Source of the DNA: Monoraphidium neglectum
Lineage: Eukaryota; Chlorophyta; Chlorophyceae; Sphaeropleales; Selenastraceae
DNA length: 10,990 nt
Direction: 5' to 3'
Assembly: GCF_000611645.1 (NCBI RefSeq)
Contig: NW_014012124.1
Span: 3,501 to 14,490, forward strand
The notes below the pieces were generated by a model. That model was given only the letters and a program-made list of their open reading frames with translations, was not told the DNA's origin and searched no databases. Position numbers and translations under genes: made by a program. Shown here piece after piece: positions 1 to 7,926 of this stretch (positions within the stretch are counted from its first letter, which is position 1; every line of letters starts with the position of its first letter).

Positions 1-123
1 CCAGTGCAGCTACTCTGCAGCTACTCTGCAGGGGGCCGCTGATGCGAGCGCAGTGGCTGGGAGGAGCGCCATGAGCGGCGGGGGCTGCCGGATCGCCGGC
101 CGGAACAGCGGCTCGCCCCGCAC

Positions 124-574
124 CTGGGGCGCAGCGCCAGCAAAGGCGCCGCCAAGGAAGTGGATGATGGCGGTAGGGCGACGCCCTGCGCGCGCGTGCG
201 CGACCCATGCGCCTGTCTGCTCCTGCGGGCGGGGACGAGCGGTCGCTGGCCATCACTGAGAGCGCTTCAGGGGTGCCGCCCTGACAGACATATGCGCTGT
301 GCTGGCCTGCAGGGTGTGCACACCGCTGTGGATGCACTTCACACCATGTGTTGCGCGGTCGGCACCACTGGTTTCACCGCGCATATGCTGCAGCTAGGAG
401 GCTTACCATCTGGCGCCAGACCACACTCGCATGGACCACTGCTGTGCGCCTGCGCATGGTTGCAGCGGGCTGGCGCAGCTGTCGTGCCGCCATTGCTGCG
501 GGATTGGCGGGGTTGGGCACCACAGCACCCCGCAAGCGAGCGCCTTGGCTGGGGCTATGCGTGAGGTGCCGCAT
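124..574 (-). CDS. DUF1350 family protein, plastid-type leader, 5' part only
   Basis: Two exons are visible: 574-407 (56 codons) and 222-124 (33 codons), joined in phase 0 across intron 406-223, whose donor is ATG|GTAAGC and whose acceptor follows CCCGCAG. The gene leaves exon 2 through CAG|GTGCGG and continues beyond the left edge. Exon 2 encodes GAWVAHARAGRRPTAIIHFL followed by GGAFAGAAPQ. The IHFLGGAF.GAAPQ signature is the hallmark I recognise for DUF1350, a family of cyanobacteria, algae and plants thought to be alpha/beta-hydrolase-like, with unknown substrate. Exon 1 (residues 1-56) has no acidic residue up to VVHASVVW and is rich in Arg, Ala and Ser, like a chloroplast transit peptide. 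The ATG at 574 is the first in frame after a TAA at 667-665. It is transcribed divergently from the gene at 844. The family call is fairly sure, plastid targeting is inferred, and no function can be assigned. Confidence 0.75.
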
Positions 575-843
575 AGCGACAGGCGGACGACTAAGAGACA
601 GCACTACTTGAATTAAGATTATGTCCCCAGCGCTCGGAGCACAGTGTGGTAGTCCAGCAATAAATTAATGTACGGGCCGCTCAACTTCGTCTGTGCTCAC
701 TCAACCAGGGAGCGCGTGCGGCAGCGAGTTGAACAAGTCAGTCACTGTCAGTTTAGTGTGATTGTCTCGACGAACAGGGCTGCAGTGGTGATCTGAGCCA
801 TTCACCGGCCGAGGGCTCGGGCAGGCAGCAGCAGGGCACAGCC
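575..843. promoter_or_regulatory. Shared divergent promoter interval of the first two genes
   Basis: This 269-base interval separates two divergent start codons, so it must hold both 5' untranslated regions and both core promoters. It has a locally AT-rich patch at about 655-670 (AATAAATTAATG) within GC-rich surroundings. I see no clear TATA box at a defined distance from either start. The role is inferred from layout alone. Confidence 0.5.
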
Positions 844-1750
844 ATGACAGACGGGCTGCGTCAAATCACGCCTCCCTCGGCGGTGGTGCTAGACGAGCGC
901 AAGTACCCAGTCATCACAGAGGACCCCAGCTGGTCGCAGATCTGTGAGTGCCGCTGCAGCAGCGCTGGTGGTGCTGCTGCCGCTGCTGCTGGCGCCGCGA
1001 TTGCCTGCGCGGCTGTGTCTCAAGGCAGCTGCCATAGACGCATGTCTTCCCACCCCCCTTGCAGTCTCATCCTATCGGACAGAGGATTATAAGCTGCTGG
1101 GCGCGGCTGTCGCAATTGGGGCGCCGTGGGGCTACATCATCGGTGAGGGCAGCGCAGCAGCAGCGGGTGCCAGTTGGGTACAGGGGCTGACTCAGACCTT
1201 CCGTGCTTGGCTGCCTATCAACGGGCGTTGAATTGTATTTTGTTGTCGGGGGCTCGCAAAGTGATAACATGCACCGCTGCAGCGGTTGCGAGCCTCTGGG
1301 GTCATGGATGCGGCGGGTCTTCAAGCCGCAGGCCGGACCTTAGGCCCCGTGCCCCGCTGTCAACCGACGCGGCTCCATCCAGGCCACAAGTACCACCTGC
1401 CACGGCAGTCGGCCTGGTTTGGCGTGTTCATGTTTGGGACTGCGGCGGTGGCGCACACAACTCAGCTCGTGGCAGGCAAGTTCATGCAATGCCGGGTGCC
1501 GCCGGGTCGCGCGGCTGCTTGCTACCTGTTGGTGGTGCCAGCCTGGTGGGAAGGCGCCCGTTCCCTTGCTATCAGAGCGGCCCTGCGTTGCGCTGTGCTG
1601 TGGACGCCTTGCTGAGCCTGGCCGAGCCAGGGGCCCGGCGCCATGACTCCTGCGGTTTCTGCCCTGCTCTCTAATGCAGCGCGGTTGCTGGGCGTGCTGC
1701 CCAACGATGAGGAGGTCAAGGCGTACGGCGTGGAGAGGAAGGGCAAGTGA
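844..1750 (+). CDS. Small two-helix membrane protein, possible mitochondrial complex I accessory subunit
   Basis: Four exons: 844-943, 1065-1142, 1383-1475 and 1680-1750, giving 113 residues. Phases are 1, 1, 1 and all joins agree. Donors are T|GTGAGT, G|GTGAGG and, unusually, CAG|GCAAGT, making intron 3 (1476-1679) GC-AG. The soluble N-terminus contains ERKYPVITEDPSW (residues 18-30). Two hydrophobic segments follow, about 44-60 (LLGAAVAIGAPWGYIIG) and 69-90 (SAWFGVFMFGTAAVAHTTQL...). The C-terminus is polar, RLLGVLPNDEEVKAYGVERK. The pattern of a YPVI...DP motif, two short helices and a final RL.G..PNDEEV reminds me of the small plant and algal complex I membrane-arm subunits grouped with Arabidopsis At2g42310/At3g57785. 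That is from memory and tentative. An acceptor at 1331 would also keep frame and add 17 residues. A GT donor at 1506 is the alternative to the GC donor. No UGUAA follows; UGUAC at 2004-2008 is the nearest variant. Confidence 0.72.
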
Positions 1751-2104
1751 CGCGGCGTCCTCATGGCCCGCACCCCCACCACGGGCGGCGGGCGGAGCCG
1801 AGCAACACAGCCTTGGCGTACGCAGCCCGGCGCGGCGGCTGAACATGACTCGGCAGCCAGGTGGCAACAATCGGCACTCTGCTGCGCGGCTGATGCGGCT
1901 GGCTAGCTGCCGTCCCCAGTGCTGCTGGCTCAGATGTGTTGCGGCTGCGAGGGAGGCCGGCTGGAGAGCCAAGGCGCTCCGCACCCTTTCCGCGCCCTCA
2001 GCTTGTACATTTGGCGGCGCCCATGCGCACGCGCTGCCTTTAGCGGCTTGAAATATCCCAGTCTCTCTAGACTCATTACTCCAAAAGTTGAGCCAAGTTC
2101 AATG
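1751..2104. other. Convergent 3' untranslated and intergenic interval
   Basis: This stretch lies between the stop of the plus-strand gene at 1750 and the likely poly(A) signal of the minus-strand gene. I see no exon with matching splice signals here. An open minus-strand frame over 1340-1984 is an antisense shadow of the preceding gene. TGTAC at 2004-2008 could serve as a variant plus-strand poly(A) signal, but no exact TGTAA is present on the plus strand. Confidence 0.5.
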
Positions 2105-2109
2105 TTACA
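2105..2109 (-). terminator. Likely UGUAA polyadenylation signal of the minus-strand gene ending at 2278
   Basis: The plus strand reads TTACA, so the transcript of the gene ending at 2278 carries UGUAA 169 bases after its stop codon. UGUAA is the usual poly(A) signal in volvocalean and many other green algae. Cleavage would be expected some 10-20 bases beyond, near 2090. Confidence 0.5.
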
Positions 2110-2277
2110 TGCTTCCCGCTTCCAGTCGCCTGATTTCACGAGTGCCAACGCAACGAGTAAACATGCACCGGTGGCAAGAAGAGGATAGCATACACTCGGA
2201 GGGTCTACGCTGGCAGCAGGCAGCCATCACCCCAAGGACCAGCGTTGGCAGGTCAGCACTGGGGCTGGACACTCGCG

Positions 2278-4342
2278 TCAATATTCATCACCACGCCCCA
2301 GCGCGCCGCTGCCCAGCCCCTCACGGCCCACGCCGCCCCTTGGCGTCGTCTGACCGCTGCTGCTGCACCGCCGCTGCTCGCGCTGCTGCACCATCGTCGG
2401 CTCCGCCCCCGCCTGCGCCGCCTTGACCGCCAGCTCCACGGACGCGGGCGGCGGCGGCCCGTACTGCTCTTCCAGCCGCTTGGTGTGGTACAGCACGGCC
2501 GCCAGCGCCGACGCCTGCTTGGGGTCGGCGGCCGACGCGGCGAGCGCGTCGCCGTCGCGCTGGCCGCCCCATATGGCCGCGAGGCCGCCGCGCAGGTCCC
2601 AGCCGACCTCCTCCAGGGTGCCCAGCAGCCCCACCGCCACGACGCCCCGCAGCTCGCGCTCGTCCACGGCGCCGTCGTCCAGCCAGGGGACCTGCGAGAA
2701 GGGGTGGGCCGGGTTTGTGGGGGTCATGAAGCAACGTGATACGAACACAACACAATTCAGGGGCGCGGTGGGGGCGGTGCAACAGCGAGAGCCGACGCCT
2801 GCGGTGTGTGGACGGGCGGACTGGGATGCGCGCGCATGTGTATGTGTGTGTTTGGGGAGAGGATAGGACCGGGCTTGGGCCTTCCGGCACGGCAGGAGGT
2901 TGAGCATTCGGCTGGCGCAGGAGGCAGGGTGGATCAAGGGGCCGCCCGCCGCTGAAAGCTACCCAGCAGTCGCATGCAGGCGGGTGCCGCATCAAGACGG
3001 CGCCCCTTGCACCGAAGCCCCTCGCAGAGCACAACAACCACTGCTGCTTTCAGCCTGCGCGCACCCCAGCAGCCGCTTGGAAGCAGCCAAGACTGCAACA
3101 ACACATCCACCGCCCCGCCAGCTGTCAACCGCCCTCAACCGCCCTCAACCGCCCTCAACCCCCCCCCCCTACCTGTGCCAGTATCGCAAAGACCTCGTCC
3201 AGCTCACGCAGGTCGCGCCCCACCTGCTCGGGGCTCACCGTCGCACCCGCCGCCGCCTCCTCATCCTCGTCATCCTCCTCGCCACCGCCGCCGCCGCCGC
3301 CGCCGCCATCCCCCCCGCTGCCGCCGCCGCCGGCCGCCTCATCGGCCGCTGGGAGGAGGTGGCAAGGAATGACAGTTTGGCCAGAAAACTCAGGACAACC
3401 GGTGTTGGGCACCTGGAGAGGGTGCGTGGGGCACACAGCTGCTGAGCCGCCCCACACCCCTCCATGGCGCGACCGCAGCCTGACGGCCCGGGCCCGCACC
3501 TCTGTTTGACTCCGCGATGCGCCGCGCGATGTCGGCAGCGGACTGCGTCGTCGTGCCCCAGCTGTCCCCGCCCTCCACCGGGCCGCCATCCCCGCCGCCC
3601 CCCGCCGGCCCCGCCGCTGCGATCAGCTGCTCCAGCTGCTCCAGTGCACGCGTCGGGTCCGACGCCAGGCGCGCCGCCGCCGCCACCGCCTCGTCCACCG
3701 ACGGCGCCGCGGCGCCCGGGGCCGCCGCCGCGGTCCCGCTGCTGCGCGGCGCTCGCCGGCGGCGGCCCTGAAGCTGCTGCGGACGCGGCTGCTGTGCGTG
3801 CTGCTGCTGTTGATGCGCCGCTGCGGGCGCGTCCTCAGCGTCGCCGAGTGCGGCTGCTGCGCGCTGGCTGTCCAGGCGCAAGCTGATGCCCAGGGGCACG
3901 CTCGTGGCCGCCATAAGCAGCCCCAGGGGGTCCAGCATCGCGCGCCGCGCGGCGCCCTCTGGCAGCGGCGGGTGGCCGTCGTCCGCGCGCCGGGCCGCCC
4001 TCATACGCCGCACCTCTGCTACCTCTGCCGCGCGCGCGTCGCCGCTGCTGCCGTTGCCATCTGTACTGTCGCCGTCGTTGCTTTGGCCGTGGTAGCATGA
4101 CAGCGCTGACAGCGCGCAGCCGCGATGCTGGCCAAGGCGCTGCGTCGCATGTTGCGCGTCATGCAGCAGCAGCGAGCTGCGGGCCGCCGACAACGCATCC
4201 TGACGGGACGTGCAAAGGTCAAGGTAATCATGTGTCAGGCTACATGAATAGCGACCCTCAGAACAGCTAAAGACTACCTCGCCGAGCAGCGAGATCCCCC
4301 AGCCCTGCGCACCTGCACTAATCCAAGCGTCCTGCGTCGCAT
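2278..4342 (-). CDS. Unrecognised 439-residue protein with low-complexity and acidic tracts
   Basis: Four exons: 4342-4313, 4199-3500, 3348-3173 and 2691-2278. Splice phases 0, 1, 0 agree. Donors are CAG|GTGCGC, AGAG|GTGCGG and CAG|GTAGGG; acceptors end CCCGTCAG, CCTCCCAG and TCTCGCAG. The N-terminus MRRRTLGLVQ plus the Arg/Ala/Ser-rich exon 2 start could be an organelle leader. Residues 72-98 are strongly charged, 99-118 are hydrophobic (LDPLGLLMAATSVPLGISL), 140-154 are Gln-rich, and 176-206 form an Ala/Leu-rich likely helix. Residues 248-265 are a Gly tract and 266-275 an acidic run (EEDDEDEE). The best ordered part is 284-380, with QVGRDLRELDEVFAILAQ and then VPWLDDGAVDERELRGVVAV. No catalytic motif or known domain is recognised. 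Exon 1 is the least certain part: exon 2's frame has no ATG before codon 76, so an upstream start exon is needed, and 4342 fits in phase. The gene is divergent from the one at 4817. Confidence 0.65.
2692..3172 (-). other. Intron 3 of the unrecognised protein gene, 481 bases
   Basis: Bounded by GTAGGG and TCTCGCAG. Just inside the donor, transcript-sense, there is a run of 11 G, then three exact copies of the 10-base unit GGTTGAGGGC (plus strand 3131-3160). Near 2838-2852 there is a short GT/CA-rich stretch. No coding frame with splice signals is evident inside it. Confidence 0.6.
3131..3169. repeat. Three 10-base tandem repeats followed by an 11-base C run
   Basis: The unit GCCCTCAACC occurs exactly three times at 3131-3160, preceded by a partial copy ending in TCAACC at 3125-3130, and runs into C at 3159-3169. 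It lies in intron 3 of the minus-strand gene, directly inside the splice donor at 3172-3171. Confidence 0.9.
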
Positions 4343-4816
4343 GTTGCAAAACTGACTTTGTTTTCTATGGTCACCGTATCAGAGTAGTTTGCAAGCTCAC
4401 TGAAGCCCACACATTCAAAGGCAGTGGCACGCAATCAGATCGCGGGTGTGATAATACGGTATAGTAAGGCGTGGCATCCGAACAGGCCGACTGTGCGCAG
4501 TGGACAACCACCAAGTGCACTAGTTGAAGAAACAAAGGTGATCGAGACTGCGTGCTGCCCTCTCCTCTGCACCCGCTTCTTCTTGGCATCAACCAGACGC
4601 CCTGCAGCACGCCGCCCAGCGGCAGTGTCGCGGCCCATCTTGCCCAGAGTTATGCCGCTTTACTGAAGGCGCACACCCTAGCATTGCGGTAGATCACACA
4701 CGTGTGTGCCGCGTGCCCGCCTCTCGCTCGACCGGCGCCCTGCACAGCTGCGCGCCGTGCTCGGCCACTCTGCTAGCCTGTTCACCGCCCCGACGGCTGC
4801 GGCGACCGCCTGTCGC
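4343..4816. promoter_or_regulatory. Shared divergent promoter interval, 474 bases
   Basis: This interval separates the minus-strand start at 4342 and the plus-strand start at 4817 and must contain both 5' ends. Weak open frames on both strands (for example 4435-4638 minus, 4424-4666 plus) lack matching splice sites or recognisable protein character. The clearest element is the 14-base palindrome at 4695-4708. Confidence 0.45.
4695..4708. promoter_or_regulatory. 14-base perfect palindrome with a CACGTG core
   Basis: CACACACGTGTGTG is a perfect inverted repeat centred on CACGTG, the G-box/E-box core bound by plant and algal bHLH and bZIP factors. It sits 109 bases before the ATG at 4817, a sensible place for a promoter element. 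Binding is inferred, not shown; a CA/TG dinucleotide run also yields such a palindrome by chance. Confidence 0.4.
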
Positions 4817-6338
4817 CATGATGCGCCAGGGCTACAACCCGGCGACGTGAGATCCCACCTGGGACCTGTTTCCTTGGCCCAATTGCTGGGGTCTGGAGTC
4901 CTTGCAGCCGTGCCCGGCCGTGCGCATGTCCCGGCACTCCTATCCCCAACCCGACGCCACAACCCTTCCGCACCTCAAACACCCCACCTTCCCGGCAGGT
5001 TCTTGATTTACAACGACAACGACCTTCTGACTCTCTACTGCCAGGCCGTCGCGGCCCTGGGCCTGGCGGCGCCCCCCTACTTGTTGATACTGAAAGATGC
5101 CATCGGCGGGCTGGAGCAGACAATTGTTTACGGGCTGCGCTTCACGGGCGCCACGTCAGCATTCTTGCTGCTGGTCCACTTCATCGCCGCCAATGCGCGG
5201 GTGGTGCCGCCGCGGCATCGGGGTGACAAGGTGTCGTTGGCGCCGGTGCACGCGCAGCATGCGCTGTCGCTGCTTTTCACGGCGCACCAGGTGCGCCGCT
5301 ACGCCACACGCGTGCCTGCGCACATCACGATATGAGATTGCCCTCACCCCCCTGTGAGGGCATGTCTAGGTCGCAAGGGCGTTCGCGGGCGCATATGGGG
5401 GCCCCCCAGACGTGTGCGCAGTGCATTGTACTGGGAGCCTAGCCGGGACTCCGAGGGGTTTGGGTTTGCAGCACAGCGGACTGCAGTCGTGGGGAGTCGC
5501 GCGCAAGGCTGCCTTTCAAGGCGCTCGGCCAGCAAGGCTGGTGGAGGCACGCGACGGACCAAGCCGCACGCGTAACATGGTCTCGCCAGCAATGCGTGCG
5601 GCAGGACAGCGCCTGGCCTGCACGCACGCCCTTGCCACTACCTGCAAAGAAACCCTCCCAGGCATCAGCACATGTGGCTGGCTTGACCAGGCACCGGCTC
5701 TGCCCCGTCACGCAGTACACCCGACCCCCCCCCCTCGCCCCCGCAGATGCACTTTGCGTCGGCGGCGGCGCTGGCCTGCCTCTTCCCCCAGCGCCTCCTC
5801 GCGCAGCCCCTGCCGCTCACTGCGCTGATGACGCTGTCGTACGCTGCCCTAGCGCTGCTGGCGCGGCTGTGTGGCGCGCTGCGATGCACCTGGACGGCGG
5901 TGGGGGCGGCGCGGGCGCTCGCGGCGCGGCCGGGGGCATGCCAGGGCGCGACCGCGACAGCGTGCAGGTGCAAGGAGATTTAGGAGGGCGCTCATAGGAC
6001 TGACTGCGTGTTGAATCATGGACAGGGGGAGCCGCTTGACAAGGAGGGCACTGGTGCTGGCCCGGCTGCCCCGCGCTTTGCAAAGCCCCTTGGGCACTCC
6101 CCCCACCCAAGCATCCATGGCACGCTTCCGTGCTCGCAGGTATGTCTTGGCCGCCACATTCACCATCACCTTTGTCTGGCGCGCCGTGGAGCACGCCCTC
6201 AACGGGCGCGTCCTGTCCCACTCGACGGTCGGCGCCCTCGCGTTTGCTGGCGGCTGGGCGCACGCCGCCATCAGCTGGCAGCGGCGGCGGCGCGACGCGC
6301 AGGCCGCGGAGGTCGCACTGCGAGGAAAAGACGAGTGA
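4817..6338 (+). CDS. Unrecognised multi-pass membrane protein, 246 residues
   Basis: Four exons: 4817-4845, 4999-5290, 5747-5967 and 6140-6338. Splice phases 2, 0, 2 agree at every join. Donors are GAC|GTGAGA, CAG|GTGCGC and GCAG|GTGCAA; acceptors end CCCGGCAG, CCCCGCAG and GCTCGCAG. The start context is GCCATGATGCG, with two adjacent ATGs. Likely membrane segments are about 20-41 (LLTLYCQAVAALGLAAPPYL...), 57-75 (RFTGATSAFLLLVHFIAAN), 98-123, 129-152 (LPLTALMTLSYAALALLARL...), 182-200 (YVLAATFTITFVWRAVEHA) and 209-226 (STVGALAFAGGWAHAAIS). The N-terminus carries FLIYNDNDL, and residues 77-96 are a basic loop (VVPPRHRGDK). The tail is charged (QRRRRDAQAAEVALRGKDE). The hydrophobic segments and matching phases make it a credible gene. 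I do not recognise the family, and no transporter or enzyme motif is evident. Confidence 0.72.
5291..5746 (+). other. Intron 2 of the membrane protein gene, 456 bases
   Basis: Runs from GTGCGC to a C-rich tract ending CCCCCGCAG. Open frames inside it on both strands lack splice support and show no protein character. I see no RNA gene or mobile element in it. Confidence 0.6.
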
Positions 6339-6588
6339 ACGCGGCAGCAGGCGGCCGCGGGTCTCCAGGAGGTGGGCCAGCCGCTATTGCTGGGACCTGG
6401 GACATAAAAAAAGAGGTGCCCTCCCACTTCTTGGTAGTTTGCTGGTTCGAGTGCCCTCTTCCGCTGATGTGTGAGAGGATTCGCTGTGCGTTGCTGCTCT
6501 TGTCAGGCTGCTGCCCCTGAAGTGATTTGAGCCTGCACAGTACAGTAACCCAAACGCCAATCTCAAAGCGCCAAGATAATTGCAGCAT

Positions 6589-6593
6589 TGTAA
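6589..6593 (+). terminator. UGUAA polyadenylation signal of the membrane protein gene
   Basis: TGTAA lies 251 bases after the TGA at 6336-6338, within a locally AT-rich stretch (AGCATTGTAATTTAG). It is the first exact match downstream and matches the usual green-algal signal, so the 3' untranslated region probably ends near 6605-6615. Confidence 0.6.
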
Positions 6594-7381
6594 TTTAGAG
6601 GATGTTCCCTTTCTCACAAGCTACCAGCCGCAGCCAGTCAGCCACATCGCCGACGACTTCGACGAACGCCCCTCTGGGGTCGTGACGGCTTGCACGCAAC
6701 GATCATCAGCCAAAAGAGGGAGGGCGCGCGATTACTGCCTAACGCAGTCCGAGTGCTGCCCGCTCTGCAGGCCTAGGTGCAGGTGCTCAACGCCGCTCAG
6801 CCTAGCGGGTGAGGGGCCCCTGGGCGCTTGTGGCCTGCCAGCACCAGCACCTCAAGATCTGAATTCTGACTTGTGAGGCACCTGTCAGTCAGGACAGGAT
6901 GTGTGATGAAGGATCATCCTTAACAAATCTGATCAGCCCACAGCCTCGGGGCGCGTTGGTGGTCGCACTTTGTCCGCAGGGGCGTTCCAGTACCGTACGG
7001 TAGAGTGGGTGTGCCGAAATTCCAACATCGCGCCAAGCGGTTCCCATCTGTTGGCTGAGTGCGTTTCCCTAGTTGATGTACCAAATTACATTGCACTGAA
7101 GGCGCGCAAATCTTATGTCATCGCACCGAGTGACAAATTTCGACAGCCTCGGGCAACGGTTTCATTCGCGCAAAATCCAGGGCCGGGTGTCGACAGTGAC
7201 AACAAACAACGCCAAGGATTCACAACACATGAGAACGCCAAGGATTCACAACACATGAGATGCTCAAAGTCCGTGCCGCTCCATCCAACTGTGCGTACCA
7301 GCCTGGCCGCCCTTGCTTGTGAGCTCGAACCCACCCGTGGCAGGGGTTGCAGCGCCACTGCGGACCCCAAGCACCAGCAAC
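6594..7381. other. 788-base gap without a supported gene
   Basis: The first part is ordinary GC-rich sequence. From about 7010 to 7260 it becomes noticeably more AT-rich, unlike the flanking exons. It holds a 12-base palindrome (6991-7002, TACCGTACGGTA) and a 26-base exact tandem duplication (7208-7259). Open frames at 6580-6876 and 6970-7593 start at TTG and have no splice or protein support. The right end must include the promoter and 5' untranslated region of the gene at 7382. Confidence 0.5.
7208..7259. repeat. Exact 26-base tandem duplication
   Basis: Positions 7208-7233 and 7234-7259 are identical, beginning AACGCCAAGG and ending CACATGAG. The pair lies 122 bases before the ATG at 7382, in the likely promoter or 5' leader. 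No known element is recognised. Confidence 0.95.
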
Positions 7382-7926
7382 ATGCCAGCCACGCGGGCCG
7401 TCCTCAGCGCCTGTCTGCTGCTAGCTGTAATAGTGGCGGCCACGGCCGCGGCGCGGCCCCACCCCGCGGGCCCTGCAACGGTGCCTTTCCTGAGGCGCCG
7501 CCTGGCCCGAGTGGTGCAGGACCCCCCGCCCTACACCCTGGGCGTGTTCAACGGCACCGTGGTCCCCGTTCCCCAGGGGCCCCTGGCTGGTAGTGAGATC
7601 GACAACTTGGCCTGCAAGGTCCCACGGCCCTCAGGTGAGACACGTTGCCTGCCTGCCTGGCCGGCCACTTGGGAAGCCTGTGCTGCTGGTTCGTCAAGCG
7701 CTCCCCCTGGCAAGGCAGGCACCATGCTGACACAAAGACACAAGTTGCTGACCACCTCCCTCTGTCCTAAACACCTTGCCTTTGCACTCCCCCAATGCTG
7801 CTGTTCACCGCAGACCTGCGCCAGGTGCCCGACAACCTGGTCAACCTCATCTTGGACACACTCGTCACCAGGCCTGCATGCGAGGTGCAGCTGGCAGTGT
7901 CAAGTGGCTTGTCGTACAATCCCTAG
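7382..7926 (+). CDS. Unrecognised small secretory protein, 121 residues
   Basis: Two exons, 7382-7634 and 7814-7926, join in phase 1 (TCAG|GTGAGA to TTCACCGCAG|AC), giving 84 + 1 + 36 residues. The start is in context AGCAACATGCC and is the first ATG in frame. A typical signal peptide is seen at residues 1-25: short basic start (MPATR), hydrophobic core (AVLSACLLLAVIVAATA) and small residues before RP. The mature part has a basic patch (RRRLARVV), one NGT glycosylation sequon, and two cysteines in NLACKV and RPACEV, which could pair. The tail has VPDNLVNLILDTLVTRP. No domain is recognised. An alternative would use a donor at GAG|GTGCAG in exon 2 and an acceptor ending GTGCTGCAG near 8085, replacing the last residues with a frame ending at 8241; I prefer the shorter form because UGUAA signals follow its stop directly. 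Confidence 0.65.

Noticed and set aside
1..123. Third exon of the DUF1350 gene within the window
   Set aside because: The sequence after the donor at 123 has no acceptor followed by the expected continuation of the family motif, so the next exon is probably outside the window. An 11-base tandem unit at 6-27 is only an intronic repeat.
53..616. Several short plus-strand frames at the left edge
   Set aside because: All lie opposite the DUF1350 exons and intron; the minus-strand reading has the family signature and good splice sites.
1340..1984. 214-codon minus-strand open frame
   Set aside because: It is antisense to exons 3 and 4 of the small membrane protein gene, lacks an ATG start and shows no protein character.
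3464..3886. Pro/Arg-rich plus-strand frames
   Set aside because: They are reverse readings of the Gly/Ala-rich exon 2 of the minus-strand gene and have no independent support.
4435..4638. Basic minus-strand frame MGRDTAAGRRAAGRLVDAKK
   Set aside because: It looks mildly like a basic nucleic-acid-binding start, but no donor or acceptor joins it in phase to another exon, and it lies in a divergent promoter interval.
6970..7593. 207-codon plus-strand open frame
   Set aside because: It starts at TTG, spans the 26-base duplication, and overlaps the signal-peptide exon in another frame.
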